A stretch of DNA of 64,000 bases from Phylloscopus collybita (taxonomy: Eukaryota > Chordata > Aves > Passeriformes > Phylloscopidae): assembly GCA_027886175.1 (NCBI GenBank), contig JAJNNQ010000126.1:620001-684000 (forward strand), given 5' to 3'. Shown here one piece after another: positions 13,672 through 27,167 of the stretch. Below the pieces are notes generated by a model. It saw only the letters and a list, made by a program, of their open reading frames with translations. It searched no databases and had not been told where the DNA came from. The position numbers were made by a program, and so were the translations under genes. Every line of letters begins with the position of its first letter. The first letter of the stretch is position 1.

Positions 13672-15765
13672 CTTTCTCAACAAATTGTCAGACTGGCCAC
13701 ATCCAGATATGGGGGAAAACCCTGATGGCATGGCATCAAGGATCCAGGGCAGATTGACCTGGTTGGTCCTTGAAGCAACAAAACTGCTGTTGGGTGCAAG
13801 GCTCTTCCCTCCAGTAAAGGGGTCATTGGCATGGCTGGAGAAAGAAAGGGTGAGTCCCACCATGCCATCCATTAATGTGAATTAATTGTATTGCTGCCCT
13901 GCTCCGTGCTGCTGCCAACGCTCAGTTAGGATTTGTTGTGACTATTGTGCCAGATCTTAACCCAGGGGATAAAGGCAACCAAGAGTAAAATCAAACATTG
14001 CCTTTAATTCATCATTTTCAGCTACCAGGAGAAAAAAAAAATGTGATTCCTCATGCTGGTATGTGATAGTTATAGAATTTGCAAAGGAACAGATTGCACA
14101 GGATTTCTAAGGAATTTCCTGATTGCTAGAGAGGCAAATTCTCATGGAACCACTTGTGAAGTTACTAGAACCAAATGATCTGGGGTTAAATATTTAACTT
14201 CTTGCTGATGTACTGGTAGTATATGAGATTTGTCATTTTCCTTGTGGTAAGAATAAAATACAAGTGGCTTTAACAGTCTTGATTAAAATCCCACCCTGAA
14301 GCATGTTCAGACACTTGAATTTGTGATATCTCCCTGTCCAATCTCTCTGAAAGGCCACCTGTTCTTTTATAATTTCTCAGTTTTCCAGGATATTTTGGCT
14401 GTGTTGGCCAAATGAGAGATGTCTTTGCAAGAATCTTCTGTATACTGAAGAGGCAGAACTGAAGTAGCTGAAGTAAGTGCAGGAAAAAACTTCACTCATT
14501 GGAAATAGATCCATGACCTAGAATAAATGCTGCAGAGAACAAAATTTCTGTGATAAACTGTCCACAGCAAAACAGACAGCAACAAGTCTAATGTGACAGC
14601 ATTCCTTGCAATGAGATTTTGTTGTGACCAGATGTCCACGACAGTGATTTTACAATGAAGAATATGCAGGAAGAAGCATTTTCAAAAATGAAAATGACAT
14701 TCTGTTATTCTTGATGTTTACAAGATATTTTCAAGGAAAAAAATATTTGTGGGGATTAAAACAGGAAGACTGAAATGCATGATTAAACTTTAAAAATCAG
14801 CATTAATAGAGGAATGCTAAAAGGGACCACACAAGTGATTGATGCAGGCCTGGCACCTCTCAGTTCTATTAATACAGCAAAATGACTGGTAGACCTGAAA
14901 CACTCTGCCAAGCACCACTTTAATTAACCTGCCAAATCCAGCCCTTCTCTTGCTCTGGCATCTGTGCTTAGTCCAGAAGCCAGAGAATGAATGCTGCTGC
15001 CATGGGGAAAATGACACTGTAGTGTGAGGACCTGCTTTGTGACCTGCACACCAAAATGTCCTGCTTCCCTCTGAAGAGGTGGCTGGAAAGTGGAGGAGGT
15101 GCAGTGAAAACCCTCACTTGTTCTGACAGCAAGATTTATTGATTCTTGAGAATATTGCATTTTACAGTGATCTGCCTTTTCCAGTTAATGCAACTTGAGT
15201 CTCAACCTGGGAACCCTTTTTAGATCAATACAAGCCTGCCCAGAAGTACATCATTTACAAAGTAAGCAAAAAATGAAGAAAATACAACTTAGATCTTTCA
15301 GCTTCAGAGCAAGGAACAATAAATATGCTTTGGAGCTGAAACCTGATTTTGCTATGGAGTGATCCAGCTCTTTGAGACATCAAGAAGAGATCACAAAATA
15401 TGCTGTAGCCTACAAGTAATCTTTTGTAACTGCAGACAAAAATTCTGAATGAGAACAACACTGAAAAAACACCCTTTAAAAAAAAAATCTACATTGATAC
15501 TAAGACAAGCATTGGTCCTAATAGCACAGCTGAGTTCTGAGAAAGAAATTTCCACATAAACATAAATTTTTCCACATAAAACTTATCAGAAATCCTGTAT
15601 ACTACTTATACCTTAATGGTTCTTTGCCAATGGGCCCATGTTGGTCACTTGCCTGGTCTCTGTCATACTTCCCTTCATGTTCAAAGCTGTAGCTCAGGAA
15701 ATGAGGGGCAAGGATACCTGTGAGGTTTTTATCTTCTTTTCCTCTTGTTAGAGCTGGGATTAATA
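13672..15765. other. Intergenic, nothing recognised
   Basis: About 2.1 kb of AT-rich unique sequence between two antisense solo LTRs; short open frames look like chance. Confidence 0.7.
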
Positions 15766-16320
15766 CACAGGAGTTACAGTTTTGTGTACAGGAGTCACAG
15801 TTTTGTGTTCAGACTCAGTGTTTATTAATTCTTATCCATAGTACAGCCTCACAAGTTGTGAGCTCTAACTAGCAAGGTAGAAAATGGAGGTGCCTCTAAC
15901 TCTTTCCAAGGTTATTTAAGCATTAAGTATCCAATAATGAGATCACACCTATATTATTTGTATTTCTGACCCAATATTTGACCACCTAAGGCCTGCAATG
16001 CCTTTTTCACCCAATTAGAAAAAAACACCCAAACCCAAGAAGAAGGTGAAGAAGAACTTAGACAATGCCTTAAATCCTCCATCTTGCCCCATATACATTA
16101 CTATATACTAAAACCTTAAATCCTAAGTTTTCATCCTTAAATCCTAGGTTTTTCACCCTGTGAGATCACATACTTCTATTCAAACTACACACCCACAACC
16201 CCAGTGCTGTCACTCAATTTCAAAAGTCTGTTCCACAGCCCCAAGTCAAATGTAGTGCCTGCCTGAGGGTCAGTGCCTTTCAGCACAGAAAGCCTAAAAT
16301 CCTCAGTTTCCAGAATTCCA
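15766..16320 (-). mobile_element. Solo LTR, second avian family
   Basis: On the - strand this begins TGGAATTCTGG and contains the features of a passerine LTR: a block before ATGTGATCTCACAGGG, a tandem duplication of about 22 bp (CCTTAAATCCTA motif twice, about 16112-16149), a run reading ACAAATAATATAGGTGTG, and AATAAACACTGAG near its end. On the + strand its left end shows a 21-bp tandem duplication (15766-15807, one mismatch). Ends are approximate and no target-site duplication was found. Confidence 0.7.
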
Positions 16321-16469
16321 ACAGATACCTGTCCCTTCAAGGCCAGTTAATCGTAATTGTCTATTATGTTTTGTGGTGTTCTCTTTCTTTAGGGAGTCGG
16401 GTTTAGATGAGAGTGTTGCCTGAGATGCCCTGCAGACTGTGTGCAGTGTTAGTCTCTACCACAATAAAA

Positions 16470-16956
16470 AAAGGCATTAGGCTGTTAGAGAGCAACCAGA
16501 AGAGCATTGTGATGATGGTGAAGGACCTTGAGGTAAACTTGGATGAAGGACCTTGAGATAAACTTGCTGAGGTCACCTGGCTTTTTCAGCCTGGAGGACA
16601 CTGAGGGGAGACCTCACTGCAGTTACAACTTCCTTGTGAGGGGAACAGCAGGGGCAGGCACTGATCACTTCTCTGTGGTGACCAGTGGCAGAGCCAAAGG
16701 GAAAGGACTGAAGCTGTGTCAGGGGAGGTTTAGGTTGGATATCAGGAAAAGGTTCTGCATCCAGAGGGTGGCTGAGCACTGGAACAGGCTCCCCAGAGAA
16801 GTGGTCACAACACCAAACTTGACAGAGTTCAAGCATTTGGACAATGCTCTCAGGTGCATGGTGTGATTCTTGGGGATGGTGCTGTGCAGAACCAGGAGTT
16901 GGACTTGACAGTCCTTGTCTGTCCCTTCCAGTTCAGCATATTCCATGATTCTGTGA
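16470..16956 (+). mobile_element. CR1 LINE, 3' end fragment
   Basis: The segment matches the CR1 LINE 3' portion typical of birds: the end of the reverse-transcriptase reading frame (GLFSLEDTEGRPH-like, then RLDIRKRF and HWNRLPREVV peptides), a short 3'UTR and the characteristic end ATTCCATGATTCTGTGA. It is 5'-truncated and frame-broken, as nearly all CR1 copies are. Near its left end a unit of about 25 bp is tandemly duplicated (about 16518-16563). Confidence 0.9.
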
Positions 16957-16975
16957 AGAATTGTGTAGATTCAGC

Positions 16976-17302
16976 CCTTCAGTACTTTAAATGGTTTTAT
17001 AAAAAAGATGGAGAGGTTTTTTTTTTTATATGGGCAGATAGTGCTAAGACAAAGAGGAATTATTTTAAACTAAAATAACGGAGATTCGGATTAGATGTTA
17101 GGAGGGAATTCTTTACTGTGAACATGGTGAAGCATGGTAACAGGTTGCCCAGAGACATTGTGAATGCTGCATCCCTGGCAGTGTTCAAGGCTAGGCTGGA
17201 TGGAGCTCTGACCACTCTGATCTACTGGAAGGTGACTGCCTGTTGCAGGGGTATTGGAACCAGATGATCTTTAAGATCAATTCTAACCCAAACCATTCTA
17301 AA
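16976..17302 (+). mobile_element. CR1 LINE, 3' end of a second subfamily
   Basis: Immediately after the previous CR1 end lies a second CR1 3' end in the same orientation. Recognisable pieces are the phrase GATTAGATGTTAGGAGGGAA, the 'aggttgcccagagacattgtgaatg' type segment, and the tail AACCCAAACCATTCTA. It is more diverged from its family than its neighbour. The two ends lie about 20 bp apart, so they are separate insertions or one landed beside the other. Confidence 0.85.
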
Positions 17303-20300
17303 AATCCCAAGGGCTCCATACTTTTCTTTGAGTTCAATTCCTTTGTTTCAGCGGGGTTTCCCCTGTCTCCCCACCCCTGCTTAACCTCGATCAGCTGGGT
17401 TGCTCAGGGCCTCTAGTAAACTCTGGTAAACATGGATTGTATGTTTTCCTACAGTGCCAACTAAACTCTGAGTTGTATGGAAACAACTGTCACTTCCTTC
17501 CCTGTGGTTCTTGATTTTTTTCCTCCAGAAATGTGTTCCAAATATACTGTCAAGCCCTCAAAGCCCTCTAACTTCAGGTTCAATAAAGATGCTGTTGTTC
17601 TGACCAGCACCAAGGTCATTAGAACTTGTATGAATTGCCAGTGATTGGCATATAGCTAGCAGGCCAACCTAAGTACCAGTTCAGTAGCCAGGTACATGTA
17701 ATAAGGCCTGTGCCACTGACCTCTGGCCCATTTTTCGTGTTTCAGCCCTTTGCCAGTCTTGAAAGGTGTGCCCATGTAGGGGAAGGCACCACAAGGTTCC
17801 CATTCTGCTGCACCCAGAGGGGTGAAGATATCCATCTGTTGTCTGTGATGGGGGCAACTGCACATGACTTTGCCACTACACACTTGCAGAGCATTACTTG
17901 CAGTGGGGTAGTGGGTAGTAGGCAGATCTGCTCAACTGTGGTTGCCTTGCACAAATTACTGAATTCAATTTCAGGTTCCACCTAAAACCCTGAAAAACTG
18001 TGAAGTCCCCTGAGTGGTGCTCTCAGGTAGAACTTCCTTAGCTCCAAGTCTGGGTGTGAAGAGGCCCTCTTAGGAGTATCTGCAGCAATATCTGCAGCAA
18101 CAGCATACAAGTAGTCTGATTTCCCTCCCATCCTCCCCCTGATAAATCCTTCCCTTTGTCAGAGGCACTGGTGCAAAGCTCATCCTGCTCCTCTCTGAAC
18201 ACAAGCTGCATGCATTTTTTAGGCTAGCATTCTTTAGGCTGCTGGTAAACAATGCAGATGTAAGATCCTGATTTGTTGGTGTTTAATGAATTGTTGAAAT
18301 TAAAGCAAAATGGGGTTTTGCCTCTGTTTTGTAACATGCCATGTCCCAGCACTGCAGTGTGGACATTGCTGCCAATCACTGCTGAGTTCTGGAACTCACC
18401 CAGTCCCCATCTGGCTTCTGAAGCACTTTATGCAAGTACCTCCACTAAGGAGGACTGTGAGATACTGAGAGCAGAAAAGATACGACAAAAATGACAGAAA
18501 TTCTTAAAAAGAGACAACAAAAAATGTATTCGGGAATCATCACAGGAGTCATTCCTAACAGGCCTTCTTTTTATTTTGGTGAGTGAAATGTGCTTGGCAA
18601 CCTAAAGGCAAGTTAGGGTCCTCCAGAATAAACTTCTAATCTCAGGCATTTTATAGTTTTCCATCACTACTTTCCCAATACAGCTGCAATGGATTGCAAA
18701 GCATTTCACAGATGCTGTGATTCAATCCTTTCGCCTGACATTCTGCAAACAAATGGTTCATTTTCAATAAGGGTCATAAGTTAAAGAGGGGCAGGAGAGC
18801 TATAAAATGAAAATGTATGCTATCTGAAACACTGTGACAGAAGCAATATAAAGCAGATATTGGTAATGCAATGTAAACATTTGTTACAAGTCCAGTAACA
18901 AAGCTAGAAAAACAGCATTTCAGCCAGCAAAACCCTGAAAGATGAACTGGAAGTCTGAAAAAAAGGGTTTTAAGCTTGTCAGCCTCTGTTTTGCCCCAGT
19001 GGTTTGAAGTTGCAGCAGCAGGGGCTCTTGTTTACAAAGGACATCTTTCATCTCCATGCTGCCAGAGATAGTGAAAGGCACCACACACTCATTTTTTTTG
19101 TCATGGACACTTTGAACAGTGAGGCAAATCAGAAGGGAAGGTGTAGCAAAGGCCTTTGTGAAAGTAAGGGTGAAATGCTATGGGATAATAGGTAGTGAGC
19201 TGAAAACAAGCTTGCAGGCCACTCTTTATGGAGCCAGACCTGCTGCATTTGTTGCTGCTTTGTGATGGAGTGGCATTTCCCCAGGGAATATCACATGTAT
19301 GTGTACGCCTGTGTGTGCCCTTGCTTTTCTTACTCAGCTTTCTCAGGAGTAGCCCACAGCTGACAGCTAAAAGGCTCTGGTGAAGATCCTGATTAGTGTC
19401 CCAATTTTAACAGGGGATGCTCACTTGCCAAGGCTAGAGTTTATTTAAAATTTGATCGAGAGGTTACTTGCTGTTTATTAGAAGTTATTTGCTGTTTTTT
19501 TTACGGTTAGACACTATGAAGTGTGCACTTAGACTCAGCTGAAAAACTTTAGTGTAGAATTATTAGTTGTCCTTGGTTTGTAAAAGAATGTTGGCAAATC
19601 TTCAGTATAACTTCTCCAAATGAATGGTAATTGTGTTTGCTGTGTTTCGGTTGGGATTAGCAATACTTTGTGTTTTCATCCCAAATCACTCTGAATTAGC
19701 TTCATTCTCTCAGTGATTAAACAATTGCCCCATTTCAATAGTGCTTACATATTGGATGAAAACAGAGACTCCCCTCATCTTATTTTTCCACATTTCTGCC
19801 TCTGAGTCTGAGCTGGTGAGTGGAAAAGGTCAAAACGCCAGCAAGATTCAAGTTGGTGTTTGAGTTCACATGTACATTTGCTGGACCTTCCTTTATATCT
19901 GCTTTCAGAATTAGCATGTCTGTATGTATCCAAAGGCCAACTAGGAAGTATCTGACAAGGAATGTATGAATATGAATGAATGAATACCCACCTGCATGCA
20001 AAAAACACGTCTGCATGTTTCACATACTGTTTTAGAGACAGGGGTTTAAAAACTACTAGTGAAAATAGAGTCTTGAGGTAGGCAGAAGTAGCAAGAGGAT
20101 GGAGACAACCTCATGTGACAACTAAAAAGAACTGCAGACCTGTCATGAAACAATATCCATGGTACCAAAGCTGACTTGCATCAGAGTGAGTGATGGCAAA
20201 ATTACCATGGGTGGTTCAGTGTGTAATGAATTTCAGGTTTTTAATGCTGCATCAGTGGTGGAGTATATTATTACATGGCCAAAGGGGGTTGATATGAACG

Positions 20301-23300
20301 CTTATTAAGTCTTATGACCCTTCAAGCAAATTCAGTATTAGAGCTGCAGCATGCCAAATCTGTCACTGAGTGTTCTGCTAATCTCCCATTGACTTTTGTG
20401 GCAGTTTCCCTTTCAAAGTGATGGCAAAAGGCCAAGGGCTCTGAGGAAAGTGGCAATGCCCCAAAAAAACAGTGTAAATGGAAAAATAAGAAAATTTTGT
20501 TATCAATGAACTTTAGGCATCTTGAAATTCAAACTCTTCTGCTATGTTTTAATGGGTCTTTGTGAGGCATACTCTTGGAAATATTCCAGTTGTAAGACTC
20601 TCCAACAATGGAAAGTGAGCAAATCAAAGATTCTGGGAGATGACACAAAATATATTGATGGAAAAAGAAATTACGACACCAAACGTTAAGTACAGCCCTT
20701 CTGAAATGAGAGGGAGGAGCATCTGAGAAAACTTTAGAGGGTAGGGCAGGAAATAGGAATCATTCTTGTGTTGCTGCATCCAGGCACTGAATGAAAACTG
20801 CCTGGGGAGTGCCTGCTCTGATCTTTTACAGTAAAAAAAAAAATCCCTTACCATGGAAAATGCTGCAGCATCAGGCTTAAGATCCTCCCCTTCCATTATT
20901 TTGTCTTTGAAGCTTGTCCTGAGACAAATTATCTATTTGTTTTGTTTCATGCATGTAGGGCCTCCATTGCCTCCATTAGCTGATTGAGTAGGAGCTCAGG
21001 TGCTCCTCTCACTCATTGTGTTTGGGTGGAGGACATTGTTTCATCCCAGATCCACTATGACTTGCAGTCACTTTCCTATTTCCTTGCATTGCTTCTGAGG
21101 GTGTAGCTGATTATTTAAGTGCCCTCTTATTAGCAAACATTCTCTTGTGTTAAGCAAACAGATATCAGCTTTATTAAATATAAATCGCTCTATAAATTTT
21201 GGTAATTAGAAAGCCATTAGAAGGCAGAGACAGAAAAAAAAAAAGTGCGTTAAAAAGCTCATTTAGCAAAATGGGAATATTATAATAGTCATTATAGAAT
21301 GAGGAGAGGAGGTTTGATCAGTTTTGAAAGTCCCTGATTGACTGAAAACTAATGTTTCTTGTGCTCACATTCTCCCTAGAGTAAACATACAAAGAAATAG
21401 ATAGTGGCTGGAAATTATGGTGAAGACACTTAAAAGCATCTGGTTAGGAAAGAGAACAGAGGGAACAGAGGGAAGTGGAGCTGAGAGGATGTGCAGGATG
21501 GATCGAACAAAATTTAAAAATCAAGCACCAGCAAGAAGAAAATCAAGCCAGCCAGAAGAAAACAGCAGAGATGAGGAAGGTGGCATTGATAAAACCTGAG
21601 GCTTTCCTGCAGGCAGAGACCATCTAGGAGGCTGCTGGAGCAGAGGGGATGGTCCCTGCAATACAAAGCTCACCTACTTATTTATATGCAAGTGATGAAT
21701 TCTGCTCCTCTCTGTTGTTAAGTGATGAACAAGGGGACAAGCTCTCACCTGAAATCCACACAGGCCTGTGCAGATATTGTGTCTCCTGTAGTCTTTCAGA
21801 TCTTAATATTTTTCCCACCCAGGATTTTAAATGAGATTTTTTTTTGACATTTGGAGGAATACCTTAGGGAGTGAATAGTGTCAGGGGCAGGACACCTTTG
21901 GTTGCTTAAAACAGAAAAACTGAAAGTAGTATCTTTGTGACCCTATGTTTTGTGGGACCTTTGTGTAGCCAAAAGGGTTCTTGTGGGGTATAAATTAGCA
22001 GTGGAACATATAGATGGGGCAATTTCTGAAATGTACTTAAAATAGGGGGCCTGAATTATTCAGCTCTGTGTTTTGCTTTTGAAGCTCATTGCAAAGCATC
22101 ATGTTTGCTAACAAAACCCCTAAAGCTATGAAAATGCAAATGGGGAGCTGGGAGTGCTCTTGAAGACAATTCACTTTCACAGCTGATCAGCCCGTGCAAT
22201 TGGAAACAAATCTGGGCTACCGAGTCCGGTTACCCGCAGGACTGAGAGATCATAACGTGCTTGTGATCCTTCCAGCTCATTAATGTTTTAGAGGATGCTT
22301 CTCTGTATAGATTTTATAAAAGCTTGGTGGGGTGATAGAGGGCTGTGGGTTGGCAGAGGGCAAACTGTTGAAGAGTAGGACAAGTCCTTTCCTCTGGAAG
22401 CCAGCTGCCCAAGGAACCACGGTCCTAGCTCCTCCTGGGAGAGCAGTGTGAGTCCAGTTCTGGAGTCTGAAAACAGGAGCTGCAGCAATAAGAGGAAAAA
22501 TGGCATAATCTGTTACATTTTTTTGTCACAATTTTATTTTAAGCAGCTACTAGCAAATATAATCTGAGGGGTTAATCAATTGTTTTCTTCTAATACAAAG
22601 CCAAACGAGAAACTCATGCATTAAATATATTAAGACTTAAATTTTCCATTAATCCTGTGAAAAAAATTCTGTTTTCCCCGTGGACAAGCTATTTATTATA
22701 ATAATAACAAATGTGCTGAAACCTGACATTGGATTTCTATTAGCCCCTTTCTCTCATGAATGTCCAGATCTACACTTTTAATACACCTCTCAAATACGGT
22801 TATTCCTATGAAAGTTTCACGTGTAGATGAATACATTTAGAAAAATGTGGGGGGTGTGTGCATATATACCTGTGCACACATGTAGAGATAGCATGTGCCT
22901 GCAGATAGACATATTAGTTTCCCTATGTAGCACGTATAAAAAAAAAAATGTACACAAAGGACCACAGTGCAAGCGTACAGTGCTTATTTTTAGCATGGTT
23001 AAAACAAAGGCACCCTTCTGATGGGACAGAAGGAGAACCATGAACAAGCTACTGTACAGGAAGCAGCAATTTCATCCACATGCATCAGGCAAATTCTCAC
23101 TCCTTTGTGAAGCACAGTGCGGTCTTGAACATGCAGGTTAGGAGGAGGCAGATGGTGAGTTGAAGTGAGATTAAACACAGCTAATCCACATGAACATCCT
23201 CCCAGGTTACCCTTGCTTTCTTCTCTTCCTCGTGCATCTATTTGTTCCGGGAAATTGTTTAATTCTATTATTGGTGGAAATGTGTTGGCCTTGAATACTG

Positions 23301-23708
23301 CACAGCTCATGCTTTTGTAGGAAGAGCCAAGACCGAGCCAGAGAAGGACGTTTTCATCTGTGTGAAGTAGTCACTGCTGTCTTTCAGACTTCTGCCACAT
23401 CCACCACCAAATTGTTTACCCTGGAAGTGAGCTAGTGGGTAAAAATGAAACAACAAAAACGAATAATGATAGTAATCATAAAGCATACCTGAGTGTAAAT
23501 GAAGCAAAACTGAAAAATTCAACAAGAATATATATTTTTTTTCCCAAGGAAGCTACATGCTTCTAGCCAGGTGGAAAGTATACAAAGGCTTGTGACTGCT
23601 GTGTGAGAGTTTCCCTGCCCTATAAAACACAATGTGCTTGTTTCTTACATTAGTAAACCATGTTTTCTTTATCCTGGCAGACCTTCTTGAAGACTGGGAA
23701 ATTAGGAG

Positions 23709-23808
23709 GGGTTTTTTTGTTTGTTTGTTTTTGTGGGGTTTTTGTTTTTGTTTTTGTTTTTGTTTGGGGGGTTGGTGTTGTGGTGTGGTTTTTTTTTTTT
23801 TTTTTGTG
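23709..23808. repeat. T/G-rich low-complexity tract
   Basis: GTTTGTTTG, (TTTTTG)n and GGGGGTTGGTG units followed by a T run of about 18. Same composition class as the A/C tracts, opposite strand. Confidence 0.92.
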
Positions 23809-24520
23809 GCGATGAACATAGGCTGAATTTCACAAGATTTTTTATTCCCAGTTCTTTTGCAACAGATGTATTCCCTGAACTTTCCAGATCATGGGGTGGG
23901 GAGCAGCATCCCCACAAATCTATACACTAGACTAGGTATTGGCCTCATGCCCTCAAAAAAAAACCCCTCAGGAAACACTGCCTGGAAGTGTTATGAGTTC
24001 CAAATTCCCACTGACCCCTGGGAGTCTGCAGTATATGATGTATCAGGCATCACCTCATGTCATGCCTGGCACTCTGTTTTTCACACTATTGGAGCTTCAG
24101 CATGGGTCATGGTGGGAGGGAAAAAAGGCTGTTGCCCAGCCTGGCTGCAGCTGCAGGATGAGTAGAAGGGGGATGGACAGGGGTCTGCACAGCCACTGGG
24201 TCTCCTGTGCTCCCAGACCTGTGTGGGGTTTGTGTGCATGGATGGGTGCTAATGCAGAGCAAGTTTCCACACTTTCCCCTCCTCAGTCTGTACCACAAAG
24301 GACAAGCCTGACTTCAGACACATAGCAACTCAGAGGGTAAGGGAAAAGGGATAATCTTGAAAGGCTGTAGAGTAAAAAGTGTCTAATACAGATGTGCAGT
24401 GGGAAAAAAAAAAAGTGAATATAGGACTGCCATTTTTCTTATCTTTAGAATCACACTGGAAGTATTACAAGTATGTATACTGCATATAAGATGCAGGTAA
24501 ATTATCTCAGTTCTGAAAGG

Positions 24521-24596
24521 GGATTTTGTTTATTTGGGTTGGGTTTGTTTTTTGTTTTTATTTTTTGTTTGTTTGTTTTTAGTGGGGTTTTTTTGT
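24521..24596. repeat. T/G-rich low-complexity tract
   Basis: About 75 bp of TTTG, GGGTTTG and TTTTTGTTTG units with a few A residues. Confidence 0.85.
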
Positions 24597-27167
24597 GTAA
24601 ATGAGACGGTTTCTGTGCTATAGAAGCCCCTTTGAAGTTAATCAAACTGTATATAAAAGGCTGGCACACATGTAATTTTAATATGTAATGCTATTCTATA
24701 TTTACAGCACTTCCCATATAGCAGGCAGGATGCTGATCTCTTCTCTACCTGTACCTCCCCAAGAAAAACTCCACCAGCTTTGATGTCAGTACATGGCCAT
24801 GGCTATCTGACAGCACAGTCATTTATTTATTTACTGCTCTTTTATTCACCATTAATAGCCACCAGATACTAACCATTGGCCGCTCCTAAAATACTGTTTA
24901 GCCTTAAGAGCAGCCACCCTAGTCAACTCTGTGTCCTTGGGCCCAGGCTTTGCCTCTGTGCAGTGCTGCACACATGCTGCACACCTGCTCTGATGGGACC
25001 TCTGTGCCTACACAGAGCTGCTCTGCCAGCTTCTCAGCAAGAGCTGCTTCTGGATACCACCTCAGCCCCAGCTGCTCTACCCATACCAGGCTCACTGGCT
25101 CTGCCTGCTCTGGGAGATGCACCCATCATCAATGCAAAAACTAAGCACCTGCTGTAGCTGCAGCCTCCAGACTGTTGGGTGGGGAGGGGAGGGTATGCAT
25201 GGAAATGAGATGGCGCTGAGTAGAAGAGGCTCCTTTCCAAAGAGGAAGAGATTTTAACATAGCAGACAGCTAAACACGTTATCTTGGTTCAAAAGGCCAT
25301 TATTGTCTGAAGCCCCTAAATTCTGAAAAGCAGGGATCAGTCAGCTCTTCAGAAATCTCAGAATCAGTTCTGAGCCTGCAAGACCCCCTTTTAAAAAAAT
25401 CTGGCAGATGGATTTTCTCTGCCCTGTATCCTAGATTTTTCTGAACCTCTTCTGGCAGCTCAGTGTAGTCTCAGAATAGCATCACAAAGTGGAAACTCAG
25501 CACTGTTTCTTGTTACATGAATAAAGATTTGACAAGTGATGTAGATATTAAGATCAAATCCACTCTCATCATGATTCTTTCATGAATTTTCTGACCCGAC
25601 TGCTACTAAACTTTGTCTGAGTATGCAATTAAATAATGCCTGCTCAAGGGATGGGTTTGTAAATAAGTGTGTGTCGGTGAAATGTCTTTTGAAAGCAGTG
25701 CCCAGCCTCACACTGATGTGATTGGCTGTGGACAATAAGACAGTGGCAGTGTTTTTTTCTGACAGAAGAAAGACTGCTCTGTAAATTGGTTTTATCCTAG
25801 TGCATCCAAATGCTCCCTGCCTCCTCTTGAAAAGCAAGTTCTTTTACATAACTGAAAAAAATAAAAGATCTGGCCAGTATTTTGGAATCCAAACATTTCA
25901 TTTATTTTCTATTACTTTAATCCAAACACATGTCACAGAAGCTGTAGTTGCTGTGAATCAGTGTGTTACTACTGAGATATGAAGCATATGTGCCTGTGCC
26001 TTGAAAGAAAGCACCACTTCTTTGTAGATGTTTTCATTCTGTGAGTTAAAGCATTTAAAAAAATTGCATTAAATCTAAAAGCTAAACACCACTTATCAGC
26101 AAAACCACAATATAATCATCCATTTTGACAGCCAAGTGATATCTGTTCTTGATAGGAAGACCACTGTATGCATCCAACTTGTTGTTTTATTATTGCATTT
26201 CCAGCATTGCCAGCTGTGGCAGGAATGTGAAACCCAGGGAAATGAAGACCTCTGGGTTTTGGCATGAAAAGCTTTACTACATTGGTACTGAATAACAAAT
26301 CATACCACCCAAGAGTCTATCAATGGACTCCTTTTCAGTGAAAGAGAACAAGTCCACAAGATAGTGATTAAAGAAATAAGGAAAAAGGACAAAGACTATG
26401 GTCTCTTCATGGTTCAAATTTGACAAGGAAAATGAACAAAATAGTTTGTCTTCCTTCTTAAAAGAAAAGGAAAGAAGGTACCCAAAAAGGCAGGGTATGA
26501 AATGTTCCTTTCCAGGACCTCAGTTCATAAGAGCATGACTGCTGGGTATAAAAATCAAAATTGCAGTGAATGTCATGCCACAAACAAGAAATTCCATCAT
26601 CAGCCTCCTGGGATATCATTACACTGATGGAGGACAAAATCAAAATGGTCTGGGCAGTTTGTTTCGGAGTTGTACTCATGGCATCTATCCAACAACTGCA
26701 GCATTACCCAGGATGCAAATTAAAGGGGAGCTGTCAAATATCTTATGGAATCTTAAATCATAGTTTTGTGTTAAAAGTCTATAACTATACAAAGTAAACT
26801 GTATGGCACTTTATTTTTTTTTCAATGTTGAATATTGTTGTGCACATATATCAAGCATGCAGAGAGCCTTTAACAACATTTTAGCTAGCTCATCCATCAC
26901 TAGCTTTTTTTTTAAATTTTATTTGGGGAGGGGGGAGGTTGGTTCAGTTGAAAAGAAGGGTTAATAATAATTATGAAGGGTTTAAGTGAAAGCCAAATGA
27001 TCTCCATGGCATATGCCCCTTGTTTGTAACAAAAGAAGGAATAGAATATTTCTTCTGTATTTACATTGCTACTGTAACATAAATTCTATATTCTGTTCTG
27101 CAAATGCATTAACAACAGAAAGAGGGCTAAGGAGAATTTCCATACTTTTTTTGGATGTTGGGGGAAA

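Larger units (their letters stand above)
17303..27167. other. Intergenic, unique sequence with possible conserved elements
   Basis: Nearly 10 kb with only two T/G tracts and minor repeats. The stretches 22081-22280 and 22511-22790 are free of visible repeats and rich in TAAT and octamer-like motifs, as in vertebrate conserved non-coding elements. No coding sequence is supported. Confidence 0.65.

Noticed and set aside
16543..16866. 107-aa frame on the + strand
   Set aside because: It is the decayed C-terminus of CR1 reverse transcriptase plus 3'UTR.
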